DNA of 64,000 bases from Umezawaea tangerina (GTDB lineage Bacteria; Actinomycetota; Actinomycetes; Mycobacteriales; Pseudonocardiaceae): positions 806,001 to 870,000 of the forward strand of contig NZ_PVTF01000002.1 in assembly GCF_003002815.1 (NCBI RefSeq), in the 5' to 3' direction. A program made the position numbers and the translations under genes. Positions 48,205 to 56,552 of this stretch are shown piece after piece; within the stretch, counting starts at the first letter, position 1, and every line of letters starts with the position of its first letter. The notes beneath the pieces were generated by a model. The model saw only the letters and a program-made list of their open reading frames with translations. It was not told the origin of the DNA and ran no database searches.

Positions 48205-50726
48205 GGCGTCGGCACCGGCTCGACCTCGAGGGTCCTCAGCAGCTGCGCGTCGATCTTGCCGCTGGGGCTGCGCGGGAGCTTCGGCAGCACCACGAACCGG
48301 TCGGGGTGCATGTAGGCGGGCAGCAGCCGGGCCACCTCGCCGCGCAGGTCGCCGTCGGTGAGACCGGGGTCCGGCGACGCGACGAACGCGATCACCTGGT
48401 CCACGCCGTTGGCGCCGGTCCGCACCGTGACGACGCAGTCCGCGACCGACCGGTGGTTACGCACCGCGGCCTCGATCTCGCCGAGCTCGACCCGGAAACC
48501 GCGCAGCTTCACCTGGTTGTCGACGCGCCCGATGATGTGCAGCTCGCCCTCCGCCGACCACAGGCCGCGGTCGCCGGTGCGGTAGATCCGCTCCCCCGAC
48601 GCGCCGAACGGGTCGGGCAGGAACCGGTCGGCCGTCGTACCGGGCCTGCGGTGGTAGCCGCGGGCCACGGCCGGGCCGCCGATGTAGATCTCGCCGGGCA
48701 GGCCGGGCGGCGCGGGCCGCAGCCGTCCGTCGAGCACGTGGACGCGGTAGTTGGGCAGCGGGCCGCCGATGGGGATCTTGCCGCCGGTCGCGTCGGCGAA
48801 GCCGCACCGGTGCGCGGTGGCCCACACCGAGCACTCGGTCGGACCGTAGTCGTTGAGCAGCACCGCCTCCGGGCAGTCGAGCAGGTGCCACGCGACGAGC
48901 TTCGGCGGCATCGGCTCACCCCCGACCGACACCAGCCGCAGCCGTTCGAGCCCGGTGCCGCCCGCGGCCTGCAGGACGAGGCCGTAGTGCGAGGGCACGG
49001 AGTGGATGTGGGTGATCGGCGCGCGCAGCAGCAACGCCCGCAGCGCCAGCAGGTCGTGCGCCTCGACCTCGGTCGGCAGCACCACGGTGCCGCCGCCGGT
49101 GAGCGTCCAGTAGAGCCCGCCCGCGGCGCCGTCGAAGCACAGCGGCATCGTCACCAGGTCGCGCTCGGGCGGCGCTCCGCCGACGCCCCGCGCGTGCGTG
49201 GAGACGACGATCGACCGGTGGCTCACCGCGACGCCCTTGGGCACGCCGGTCGAGCCGGAGGTGTAGATCAGGTAGGCGACGTCGGTGGGGTCCACCGCGA
49301 CCGCGACCGCGGGGGCGTGGTCGGGCTCCCCGGCGCAGTCGGCGAGCCGCAGCACCGGGACGGGCGCCTCGAACGGTCGGTGCGCCACCACGACCCGCGC
49401 GCCGGAGTCGGCCAGCACGTGCCGGATCCGCTCGGCCGGGTAGGACGGCTCGACCGGGACGTACCCGGCACCGGCCTTGAGCACGCCGAGCATCGCCACG
49501 ATCGGCTCCGCGGCCCGGTCGGCGAGCACCGCGACGAGGTCACCGGTGCCGATCCCCCTGGCTCCCAGCGCGTGCGCGACCCGGTTGGCGCGGGCGTCCA
49601 GCTCGCCGTAGGTCAGCTCGACACCGCCGCACACGACGGCGACGGCGTCCGGGGTGGCGACGGCGTGCCGTTCCACCAGGGTGTGCAGGCAGGTGTCCTC
49701 GACCGACCGGTCCTCGCCGGTCGACCAGGCCGTGACGGCGTCGTGCTCCTCGGGGGTGAGCGCGGCGATGTCGCCGACCCGCTGGTCGGCGGTGATCCCG
49801 GCGAGCACGGCGAGGAGCCGGTTGGCGGCCACGAACACCGCCCGCGTCTCGTAGAGCCCGGCGTCGTAGTCGATGCGCAGGGTGCCGTCGGCGGTGAGGG
49901 CGATGTCCAGCTCGTGCTTCGCACGGCCGTCGGACACGTGCACGGGTGTGGCGGTGAACGCCCCGAAGGTCTCCGGCCTGCCGTCGTCGTGGCGGCCGAC
50001 GGCGACGGTCGCACCCGCCGACCTCACCACGGGCACACCCCGCGCGAGTCCGTTGTGGACGGTGCGGACCAGGTCCTGGGCCCGCACGTGGTCCCGCACC
50101 CGCACCGGCACCAGGACCGGGTCCGGTGCCGACACCACGAGGTCCGCGTCGGGCAGGCCGCGGTAGCGGGCCAGCAGGACGGCGACCGCGGCGGTCAGGA
50201 CGGCTTCGGTGGACACCCCGTGCGCGGCCGCGAACTCGGCGGGTGCCGGTCCGCACGGCCTGCGCAGGGTGCTCGCCGACCCCGACGGCTGCCCGCCGCC
50301 CCGCAAGGCGGCGGGCAGGTCGAGCGGGGGGACCGCGGCCAGGGCGCGTTCGCCCGCGGCCTGGGCGGGCACGTCCCGCTGCTCCGGGTCGAGCGCCCAG
50401 GACAGCACGGTGCCGGGATCGAGGTCCCCCTTGGTGACGACGACGGCGAGGTGCCGGTCGCGGGCGAGCCGGGCCAACGCGAGCCGAGCCGGTGCGGCGT
50501 CGACCCCCGCCGCCTCCATCTCGCCCCGGACCAGCTCACCCCAGCAGGCCGCGGCCCGCTCGTCGGTGCCCAGGTCCGAAGTGGACTCGTGCGGTGGTGC
50601 GGAGAAGTCGTACCCGGCAAGGCGCAGCGCCGGGTGGGCCGCGGCGAGCCGGGCCCTGGTGCGGGTGAGGTCGAGCTCGCCCAGCACCAGCCAGGCACGG
50701 TCGGTCAGGTGCGTAGGGTCGGGCAC
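48201..50726 (-). CDS. NRPS adenylation protein (degenerate C domain + A domain, no carrier)
   Basis: 841 residues from the GTG at 50726, with a GGAGGAGGAG ribosome site. Residues 1-300 are a shrunken condensation-like region without any HHxxxDG (the place reads VVVTKGDLDPGTVLSW). Residues 320-835 are a complete A domain: YTSGSTGVPKG near 490, LLNDYGPTECSVW, RTGDRGLW and PSGKIDAQLL with the catalytic Lys. By eye the ten-residue pocket is D-G-G-H-V-V-D-V-W-K, which matches no code I know. The protein ends right after the A domain, so it must load a carrier on another protein. The best candidate is the PCP of the 56553-59552 protein, whose own A domain is dead. Confidence 0.85.
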   Translation of the reverse strand: MPDPTHLTDRAWLVLGELDLTRTRARLAAAHPALRLAGYDFSAPPHESTSDLGTDERAAACWGELVRGEMEAAGVDAAPARLALARLARDRHLAVVVTKGDLDPGTVLSWALDPEQRDVPAQAAGERALAAVPPLDLPAALRGGGQPSGSASTLRRPCGPAPAEFAAAHGVSTEAVLTAAVAVLLARYRGLPDADLVVSAPDPVLVPVRVRDHVRAQDLVRTVHNGLARGVPVVRSAGATVAVGRHDDGRPETFGAFTATPVHVSDGRAKHELDIALTADGTLRIDYDAGLYETRAVFVAANRLLAVLAGITADQRVGDIAALTPEEHDAVTAWSTGEDRSVEDTCLHTLVERHAVATPDAVAVVCGGVELTYGELDARANRVAHALGARGIGTGDLVAVLADRAAEPIVAMLGVLKAGAGYVPVEPSYPAERIRHVLADSGARVVVAHRPFEAPVPVLRLADCAGEPDHAPAVAVAVDPTDVAYLIYTSGSTGVPKGVAVSHRSIVVSTHARGVGGAPPERDLVTMPLCFDGAAGGLYWTLTGGGTVVLPTEVEAHDLLALRALLLRAPITHIHSVPSHYGLVLQAAGGTGLERLRLVSVGGEPMPPKLVAWHLLDCPEAVLLNDYGPTECSVWATAHRCGFADATGGKIPIGGPLPNYRVHVLDGRLRPAPPGLPGEIYIGGPAVARGYHRRPGTTADRFLPDPFGASGERIYRTGDRGLWSAEGELHIIGRVDNQVKLRGFRVELGEIEAAVRNHRSVADCVVTVRTGANGVDQVIAFVASPDPGLTDGDLRGEVARLLPAYMHPDRFVVLPKLPRSPSGKIDAQLLRTLEVEPVPTP

Positions 50727-50756
50727 TGGACTCCTCCTCCGTAACGGCGCCGAGCC

Positions 50757-50790
50757 GACCACGGGGTGGCACGTGCGCCACCCCGTGGTC
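50757..50790. terminator. Perfect 14-bp hairpin between dioxygenase and adenylase genes
   Basis: GACCACGGGGTGGC pairs perfectly with its complement across the loop ACGTGC. It lies 5 bp after the dioxygenase stop and about 30 bp before the adenylase start on the leftward strand. It may terminate or attenuate the NRPS transcript, separating the core NRPS genes from the precursor-supply genes. Confidence 0.7.
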
Positions 50791-50795
50791 AGGAC

Positions 50796-51848
50796 TCAGA
50801 GCAGGACGCGCTCGTGGGCTGCCGCCCGGTAGTGGCGCGACCTGCGCAGGTCCCTCGTGACGATCACTTTCTTCAACCAGCGGTCGGTGCCGTCGAACCG
50901 GGCGCGGAACTCGCTCCGGCCGTGCACGGCCTTGTAGTTGTCGACGACGAGCAGGTCGCCCGCGCCCAGCGCGATCTCGGTGAGGTTCGCGTCCAGCACC
51001 GCCACCAGCGCGTCCAGGGCCTCCGCGGCCTCCGGGTCGCCCGGCCTGGCGGTCATGAACGCCGGGTCGATGCGCAGGTAGGGCGAGTCCGGGTGGCCGA
51101 ACAGGACCGCGCTGGGTTCGGGGCTGTCCTTCATCCGCTCGATGGTGTGCACCTGGTCCGTGCCCTCCACGAGGGCGCGGGCCCGGTTGACGTGCTCGTT
51201 GTCGGGCCGGATGAGGAAACGCCGCTCCGCCAGCACCTCGCGGTGCCGAGGGGCGATGTCCACCTCGTCGATGCTCGACACGGTCGTCGGCACGGCGTCG
51301 TGGTTGCGCACGCCGAGCAGCAGGAGGTAGTCGCACCGGTGCGGGTGGAACCCGTCCTCGGTGTGCCACTCCAGTTTCACGGTGCCGTGACCGCTCTGCT
51401 CCCGCTGCTCGGTCGGCATCGGCACCACGTTGTGCAGGAGCCTGCCGTTCTGCAGCGTCGACCACCCGAAGATGTCGCCGAGCAGGCTGGCCACCAGCAC
51501 CAGGTAGACCTCGTGCGCCGTGAGGGCCGCGGCCCGGTCCGGAGCGGGCGTCTCGCGCCAGTCCATCGGGGTCGGGCCGATCTCGGCGTCGTCGATGCGC
51601 AGCCCGCGCACCACCAGTGCGGCGGCGGGCTCGGTGAGCCGGAACTCCCGCAGCTCGTCGACCAGGCTCTGCGGGAACCGCTGGGCCAGGCCCGCCGCCG
51701 CGGCCAGCAGCGCCGGAGCGGTGCTGGACCCGTGGTCGGCGGCGATGTTGCGGGTGAGCGTGTCGACGTCCTTGGCGTCGATGGAGGACAGGTCCAGGTA
51801 GCGGACGGTCCGCTCAAGAGCGGTGGTTCCTGTCGGATTTCCCTTCAT
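50796..51848 (-). CDS. Fe(II)/2-oxoglutarate dioxygenase, VioC/clavaminate-synthase-like amino acid hydroxylase
   Basis: 350 residues from the ATG at 51848 with an AAGGAAGG ribosome site. It follows the arginine beta-hydroxylase VioC closely: [20 protein letters not shown] near 100, [19 protein letters not shown] near 130, the iron motif His-x-Glu in [19 protein letters not shown] near 162, distal His in [12 protein letters not shown] near 306, and the 2-oxoglutarate Arg in [16 protein letters not shown]. VioC-type enzymes hydroxylate C3 of arginine, enduracididine or asparagine. Here it sits between the reductase-terminated NRPS and the trans A protein, so it probably hydroxylates an amino acid building block, free or carrier-bound. 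The substrate is not predictable. Confidence 0.9.
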   Translation of the reverse strand: MKGNPTGTTALERTVRYLDLSSIDAKDVDTLTRNIAADHGSSTAPALLAAAAGLAQRFPQSLVDELREFRLTEPAAALVVRGLRIDDAEIGPTPMDWRETPAPDRAAALTAHEVYLVLVASLLGDIFGWSTLQNGRLLHNVVPMPTEQREQSGHGTVKLEWHTEDGFHPHRCDYLLLLGVRNHDAVPTTVSSIDEVDIAPRHREVLAERRFLIRPDNEHVNRARALVEGTDQVHTIERMKDSPEPSAVLFGHPDSPYLRIDPAFMTARPGDPEAAEALDALVAVLDANLTEIALGAGDLLVVDNYKAVHGRSEFRARFDGTDRWLKKVIVTRDLRRSRHYRAAAHERVLL

Positions 51849-51867
51849 GACGTGCCTTCCTTGCTTT

Positions 51868-54800
51868 TCAGCGCACGACGTCCTGAGGTGCGGGCAGGTA
51901 TCCGTTCTCGACGAGGAAGCGGAAGCACGAGTGCGCCCACTGCTCGTTGACCGGCGGGCACTCGATGCCGGAACCCTCCAGTGCCTCGAGCAGCACCTTG
52001 CACTCGTCGAGCGGGTCGACCTGCTGCTGCAGCTCGGGGTCGAGCGCCGCGTGCCGCATCGAGGCCACGCGCAGCAGCGGGGTGAGCGGGTAGAGGATGT
52101 GGTCCTCGTCCACCTCGAGCGCCTGCCTGCGGGCCTCCTCCTCGGCCACCACGTTGAGGTCGTAGCCGAACGACCGCAGCCACTGGTAGCACTGCTGCAT
52201 CGTCGTGGGTTCGCGGTTGGTGATGTTGAAGTTCTTGCCGAGGTTCTCCTCGCGCAGCGAGGTGTAGACGATCGCCTCGGCGGTGTAGTCGACCGGCACG
52301 GCGTTGATCACGTCGTTGTAGAGCGGCAGGACCCCGAGGTCGAGGAAGCCCTTGAGGTAGACGTAGAGGTAGTCGGTGTCGTGCGAGGCACCGGTCTTGG
52401 TGTGGCCGGTGATCATCCACGGGCGCTGGATCGTGACCGGGACACCGCGGTCGCGGGCGATGACGGTGATCTTCTCGGCGACCCACTTCGTGCGCGGGTA
52501 GCCGGTCGGGACCTTGACCGGGCGGTCGCCGAGGTCGTCCTCGGTGAACGGCCGCGCGGCGCCGGTGCCCATGAAGACGTCCACACTGGACACGAGGTGG
52601 AACACCTTGAGGGTGGTGTTCGTGCACAGCCGCAGCAGTTCCTCGGTGCCGAGCACGTTCGCGGCCTTCATCGCCTCGAACGGGTAGGTGAAGTTGACGA
52701 TCGCGCCGCTGTGGTAGATCGAGTCGAGCGAGGCGGCGTAGCCGTCGAACTCCTCCTTCGACAGGCCGAGGTAGGGCTTGGCGAGGTCACCGACGACGAC
52801 CTTGATCCGCGAGCGGTAGGACTCGTCCCACGCGCGGTACTTGCGGAACGTCTCCTCCAGCCGGTCCCACGCCGCGTCGGCGCTCTCGCCGCGCACGAGG
52901 CAGTGCACGGTGGCGTCGGTGCGCTTGACCAGCTCGACCGCGATGAACACGCCGAGGTAGCCGGTGGCGCCGGTGACGAGCACGTTCTTGGGCTCGAACC
53001 AGTTCGCCCTCGGCAGCCCGTCGGGCTTGATGGCCGGGTCGAGCTTCACATCGGCGACGAGCTCGGACACCTGCTGCGCGTAGAGCGCCGCGCTGTCCAC
53101 GTCGTTGCGGTCGCGCTGGTGCGTCTCGACGACCCGCGCGATGCCCTGCACCGTGGGGACGCGGAAGACCTCGTCGATCGGCAGCTCGATGTCGTTCTCG
53201 CGGGAGAGCTGCGCGGCGAGCCTGGCCACCAGCAGCGAGTTGCCGCCCAGCGCGAAGAAGTCCGCGGTGGCGCTGATGTGCTGGAGGCCGAGCACGGAGG
53301 CGAACGTCTCCGCGATGCCCGCCTCCAGCTGGCTGGCGGGCTCGACGAACCCGCTGGCGATGATCTCCTGCGGGGCGGGCAGCGCGGCGGTGTCGATCTT
53401 GCCGTGCCGGGTGAGGGGCATCCGCTCCAGCGTCACGAAGCCGCTGGGCACCATGTAGTCCGGCACCTGGCCGATGACGTGGTTGACCAGCGTCTCCTGG
53501 GTGAGCACGCGACCGATGACCGGCACCACGTAGGCGACCAGGCGCGGCACGCCGGGCTGGTCCTCCCGCACGGTGACGACGGCCTCGGCGACCAGCGGGT
53601 GGCGCAGGACGACGTTCTCGATCTCGGACAGCTCGATGCGGAAGCCGCGGATCTTGACCTGGGTGTCGGTGCGGCCGAGGAACTCGATCGTGCCGTCGGC
53701 CTGGTAGCGGGCCAGGTCGCCGGTGCGGTAGAGCCGGGCGCCGGGCTCGGTGGCGAACGGGTCCGGCAGGAACCGCTCCGCCGTCATCGCCGCGCGGTTG
53801 ACGTACCCGCGGGCCACGCCGTCACCACCGATGTAGAGCTCACCGGGGACGCCGGGCGGCACCGGGTTGAACCGCTTGTCCAGCAGGTAGATCCGGCCGT
53901 TCGGGACCGGACGGCCGATCGGCACCCTCGGCAGCTTGGCGTCGGCCGGGGACACCGGGTGCACCGACGCCCACACCGACGCCTCGGTCGGGCCGTACTC
54001 GTTGAACAGGGCCGTGCCCGGCGAGCGGCGGTAGTGCTCGGCGACCAGGCTCGGCGGCAGCGCCTCACCGGCGACGACGGTGGTGACCACCGAGTCGTGG
54101 GGTTCGAGGTCGGTCTCCAGGAGCACCGCGTACTGCGAGGGCACGCCGTCGACGTGGGTCACCCGGCGGCCGCGGATGAGCTTGCCGAGCAGCCGCGGGT
54201 CGAGCACCTCGGCGTCGGTCGGGAGGACGACCGTGCCGCCGCGGCCCAGCGTCCAGTACAGACCGCCGCCGGCGGCGTCGAACGTGAGCGGGGCGAGGAC
54301 GAGGTAGCGCTCCGGCAGACCGGGCCCCTCGATCGCGGCGCGGGCCGCGGTGGAGTGCACGATCGAGCGGTGCTCGACGGCGACGCCCTTGGGACGACCG
54401 GTGGAACCGGAGGTGTAGATGACGTAGGCGAGGTCGCCGCTGTCCACAGTGGACGTGGGCGCGACGTTCTCCCCGTCGGCGGTCGGGATGGTGACCCGCC
54501 CGGTCCCCGCGAGCTCCGCCGGGAGGCCGTCCAGCGCCTCCGGCCGACCGACGAACAGGCCGATGCCCGCGTCGTTGACGATGAACGACAGCCGGTCCGC
54601 CGGGTAGGTCGGGTCCAGCGGCACGTACGCGCCACCGGCCTTGAGCACACCCAGCAGGCCGACGACGGCGTGCACCGAGCGGTCGACCAGCACACCGACG
54701 CGGGACTCCGTGCCCACCCCGGCCTCGACGAGCTCGGCGGCCAGCGCGTTGGCCCGGTTGTCGAGCGAGGCGTAGGTCAGCTCGACGCCGTCCGCGGCGA

Positions 54801-56292
54801 GCGCGACGCCCGTCGGGTTGGCGGCGGCCGCGGCCTCCACCAGGCCGTGCAGCGTCCGGGCGCGGTCGTGCGCCAGCCGGGTGCCGTTCCACTCCCCCAC
54901 GACCTGCTCGCGTTCGCGGTCGGTGAGCAGCGGGATCTCCGCCAGCGGCAGCGACGGGTCGGCGACGGCCTTCTCCAGCAGCAGCAGGACGTGGCCGAGG
55001 AACCGCAGGACGGTGGACCGGTCGAACAGGTCGGTGTTGTACTGCGCCCGCAGGGTCAGCTCCCCGTTGCGGCGCACCGCGTACAGGTCGATGTCGTGCG
55101 GGGTCCACGTGGTCGGCAGGTCGAGCGGCGTGGCCGTGGCGCCGGGCACCTCGCGGGAGCCGGACTCGTCCTCGAAGGTGAAGAACGTCTGGAACAGCGG
55201 GGTGCGGCTGAGGTCGCGCTGGGGCTGCGCGGCCTCGACGATCCGGTCGAACGACAGGCGGGCGTGCGTGAGCGCCTCGGCGTGCACCGTGCCGACGCGG
55301 GGCGCCAGGCGGGACAGCGAGTCGGTGTCGCCCAGCTCGACGCGCAGCGGCACCGTGTTCTCCAGCGGTCCCACCAGGCTCGCGCCGTCGGAGTGCCACG
55401 ACGCGGGCACCGCGACGCCGACCGCGATGTCGCGCTGCTGCGAGTAGCGCGACAGCACGGCGAGGTAGGCCGACAGCAGCACCTCGGACTCGGTGCCGTA
55501 CGCCGTCACGGCGTCGGTGAGGCCGCGCGGTACCGGCACGGTGACCGCGTCGCCGTGGATGGTCTTGAGCGGCGGACGCGGGCGGTCGGTCGGCAGGCCG
55601 AGCGGGGTCAGCGCGGCGAGCTGGTCGCGCCAGTAGTCGATGTCCTTGGTGGCGTCGTCGCTGTTGACCCAGTCGCGCTGGGCGCTGACGAGCGAGTGGA
55701 AGTCGACCGGGGTGGCGAGCACGTCGCCGGAGGTGCCGTCGACGAGCGCGGCGTAGCGGGTCAGCACCTCGTCGGCCAGCAGCTTGACCGAGCGGCGGTC
55801 GGCGACCATCTGGTGCAGGGTCAGCACCAGCACGTGGTCGTCCTCGGCCGCGCGCAGCAGCGTGGCGCGGATCAGCGGGCCCTTGGCGAGGTCGAACCGC
55901 AGCTTGGTGTCCGAGGCGACCACGCGGGCCAGCTCGGCGTCCAGGTCGGCGGCGTCGACGTCCACGACGGGCAGCCGCAACGTCACCGCGGGCGCGGTCG
56001 TGGCCAACGGGTGGCCGTCGACCTCGCGGAACGTCGTGCGCAGCACCTCGTGGCGCTGCACGACGGCGGTCAGGGCCTGCTGCATGGCGGCGGGTCCGAT
56101 GTCACCGGACAGCCGCACCGCGGTGCTGACCTGCCACGGCTTGCTGTCGTCGAGCTGGAGCAGCATCCACAGCCTGCGCTGCTCCAGGGAGAGGTTGCTG
56201 GGCGTTGCCTCGGCGGAACCGTCCAGGAGCTGGGCGAGCAGCGCGCGCTTCTCCTCCGGCGTCATGGATTCCAGCTCGGGCTGCTGGCTCAT
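51868..56292 (-). CDS. Terminal NRPS module C-A-PCP-R with degenerate C motif
   Basis: 1474 residues from an ATG with an AGGAG ribosome site. C domain about 25-455, but the catalytic HHxxxDG reads HQMVADR near 158-164: the second, catalytic His is Gln and DG is DR. A domain 470-970 is intact ([42 protein letters not shown]); by eye its pocket is D-A-G-D-T-V-E-V-W-K, with acidic residues that would suit an amine-bearing side chain. PCP 985-1055 has GGNSLL with the pantetheine Ser near 1017. Reductase 1090-1474 has VTGATGYLG for NADPH and [10 protein letters not shown] for catalysis. It should load a residue and release the chain as an aldehyde or alcohol. Confidence 0.93.
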   Translation of the reverse strand: MSQQPELESMTPEEKRALLAQLLDGSAEATPSNLSLEQRRLWMLLQLDDSKPWQVSTAVRLSGDIGPAAMQQALTAVVQRHEVLRTTFREVDGHPLATTAPAVTLRLPVVDVDAADLDAELARVVASDTKLRFDLAKGPLIRATLLRAAEDDHVLVLTLHQMVADRRSVKLLADEVLTRYAALVDGTSGDVLATPVDFHSLVSAQRDWVNSDDATKDIDYWRDQLAALTPLGLPTDRPRPPLKTIHGDAVTVPVPRGLTDAVTAYGTESEVLLSAYLAVLSRYSQQRDIAVGVAVPASWHSDGASLVGPLENTVPLRVELGDTDSLSRLAPRVGTVHAEALTHARLSFDRIVEAAQPQRDLSRTPLFQTFFTFEDESGSREVPGATATPLDLPTTWTPHDIDLYAVRRNGELTLRAQYNTDLFDRSTVLRFLGHVLLLLEKAVADPSLPLAEIPLLTDREREQVVGEWNGTRLAHDRARTLHGLVEAAAAANPTGVALAADGVELTYASLDNRANALAAELVEAGVGTESRVGVLVDRSVHAVVGLLGVLKAGGAYVPLDPTYPADRLSFIVNDAGIGLFVGRPEALDGLPAELAGTGRVTIPTADGENVAPTSTVDSGDLAYVIYTSGSTGRPKGVAVEHRSIVHSTAARAAIEGPGLPERYLVLAPLTFDAAGGGLYWTLGRGGTVVLPTDAEVLDPRLLGKLIRGRRVTHVDGVPSQYAVLLETDLEPHDSVVTTVVAGEALPPSLVAEHYRRSPGTALFNEYGPTEASVWASVHPVSPADAKLPRVPIGRPVPNGRIYLLDKRFNPVPPGVPGELYIGGDGVARGYVNRAAMTAERFLPDPFATEPGARLYRTGDLARYQADGTIEFLGRTDTQVKIRGFRIELSEIENVVLRHPLVAEAVVTVREDQPGVPRLVAYVVPVIGRVLTQETLVNHVIGQVPDYMVPSGFVTLERMPLTRHGKIDTAALPAPQEIIASGFVEPASQLEAGIAETFASVLGLQHISATADFFALGGNSLLVARLAAQLSRENDIELPIDEVFRVPTVQGIARVVETHQRDRNDVDSAALYAQQVSELVADVKLDPAIKPDGLPRANWFEPKNVLVTGATGYLGVFIAVELVKRTDATVHCLVRGESADAAWDRLEETFRKYRAWDESYRSRIKVVVGDLAKPYLGLSKEEFDGYAASLDSIYHSGAIVNFTYPFEAMKAANVLGTEELLRLCTNTTLKVFHLVSSVDVFMGTGAARPFTEDDLGDRPVKVPTGYPRTKWVAEKITVIARDRGVPVTIQRPWMITGHTKTGASHDTDYLYVYLKGFLDLGVLPLYNDVINAVPVDYTAEAIVYTSLREENLGKNFNITNREPTTMQQCYQWLRSFGYDLNVVAEEEARRQALEVDEDHILYPLTPLLRVASMRHAALDPELQQQVDPLDECKVLLEALEGSGIECPPVNEQWAHSCFRFLVENGYLPAPQDVVR

Positions 56293-56325
56293 CGGGCACT
56301 CCTGTCGTCTGGGTTCGAACGGGGA

Positions 56326-56526
56326 CTAGCTGACGCGGTCGCGGACCGAGCGGGGCAGCATGTCGGTCCACACCTTCTCGATGTGCTGAAGGCATTCCTG
56401 CTTGCTGCCGGTGGTTCCGTCCGCCGACCACCCGGCGGGCGGAGTGCGGTCGGCGAACCAGATCGAGTACTGGTCCTGGTCGTTGACGACGACCTGGAAG
56501 GTCGTGTCGGCGTCGTCGATGCCCAT
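56326..56526 (-). CDS. MbtH-family NRPS accessory protein
   Basis: 66 residues from the ATG at 56526. The signature is intact apart from a conservative change: VVVNDQDQYSIWFAD (usually NxExQYSIWP), PAGWSADGTTGSKQECLQHI and VWTDMLPRSVRDR. MbtH proteins bind A domains and are often needed for their folding and activity. It sits between two NRPS genes and can serve the A domains of 48201-50726, 51868-56292 and the right-edge module. The leftward spacing is short (26-33 bp), so it is in the same transcript. Confidence 0.95.
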   Translation of the reverse strand: MGIDDADTTFQVVVNDQDQYSIWFADRTPPAGWSADGTTGSKQECLQHIEKVWTDMLPRSVRDRVS

Positions 56527-56552
56527 CTGCGTGCGTCTCCTTCTGTTGGTGG

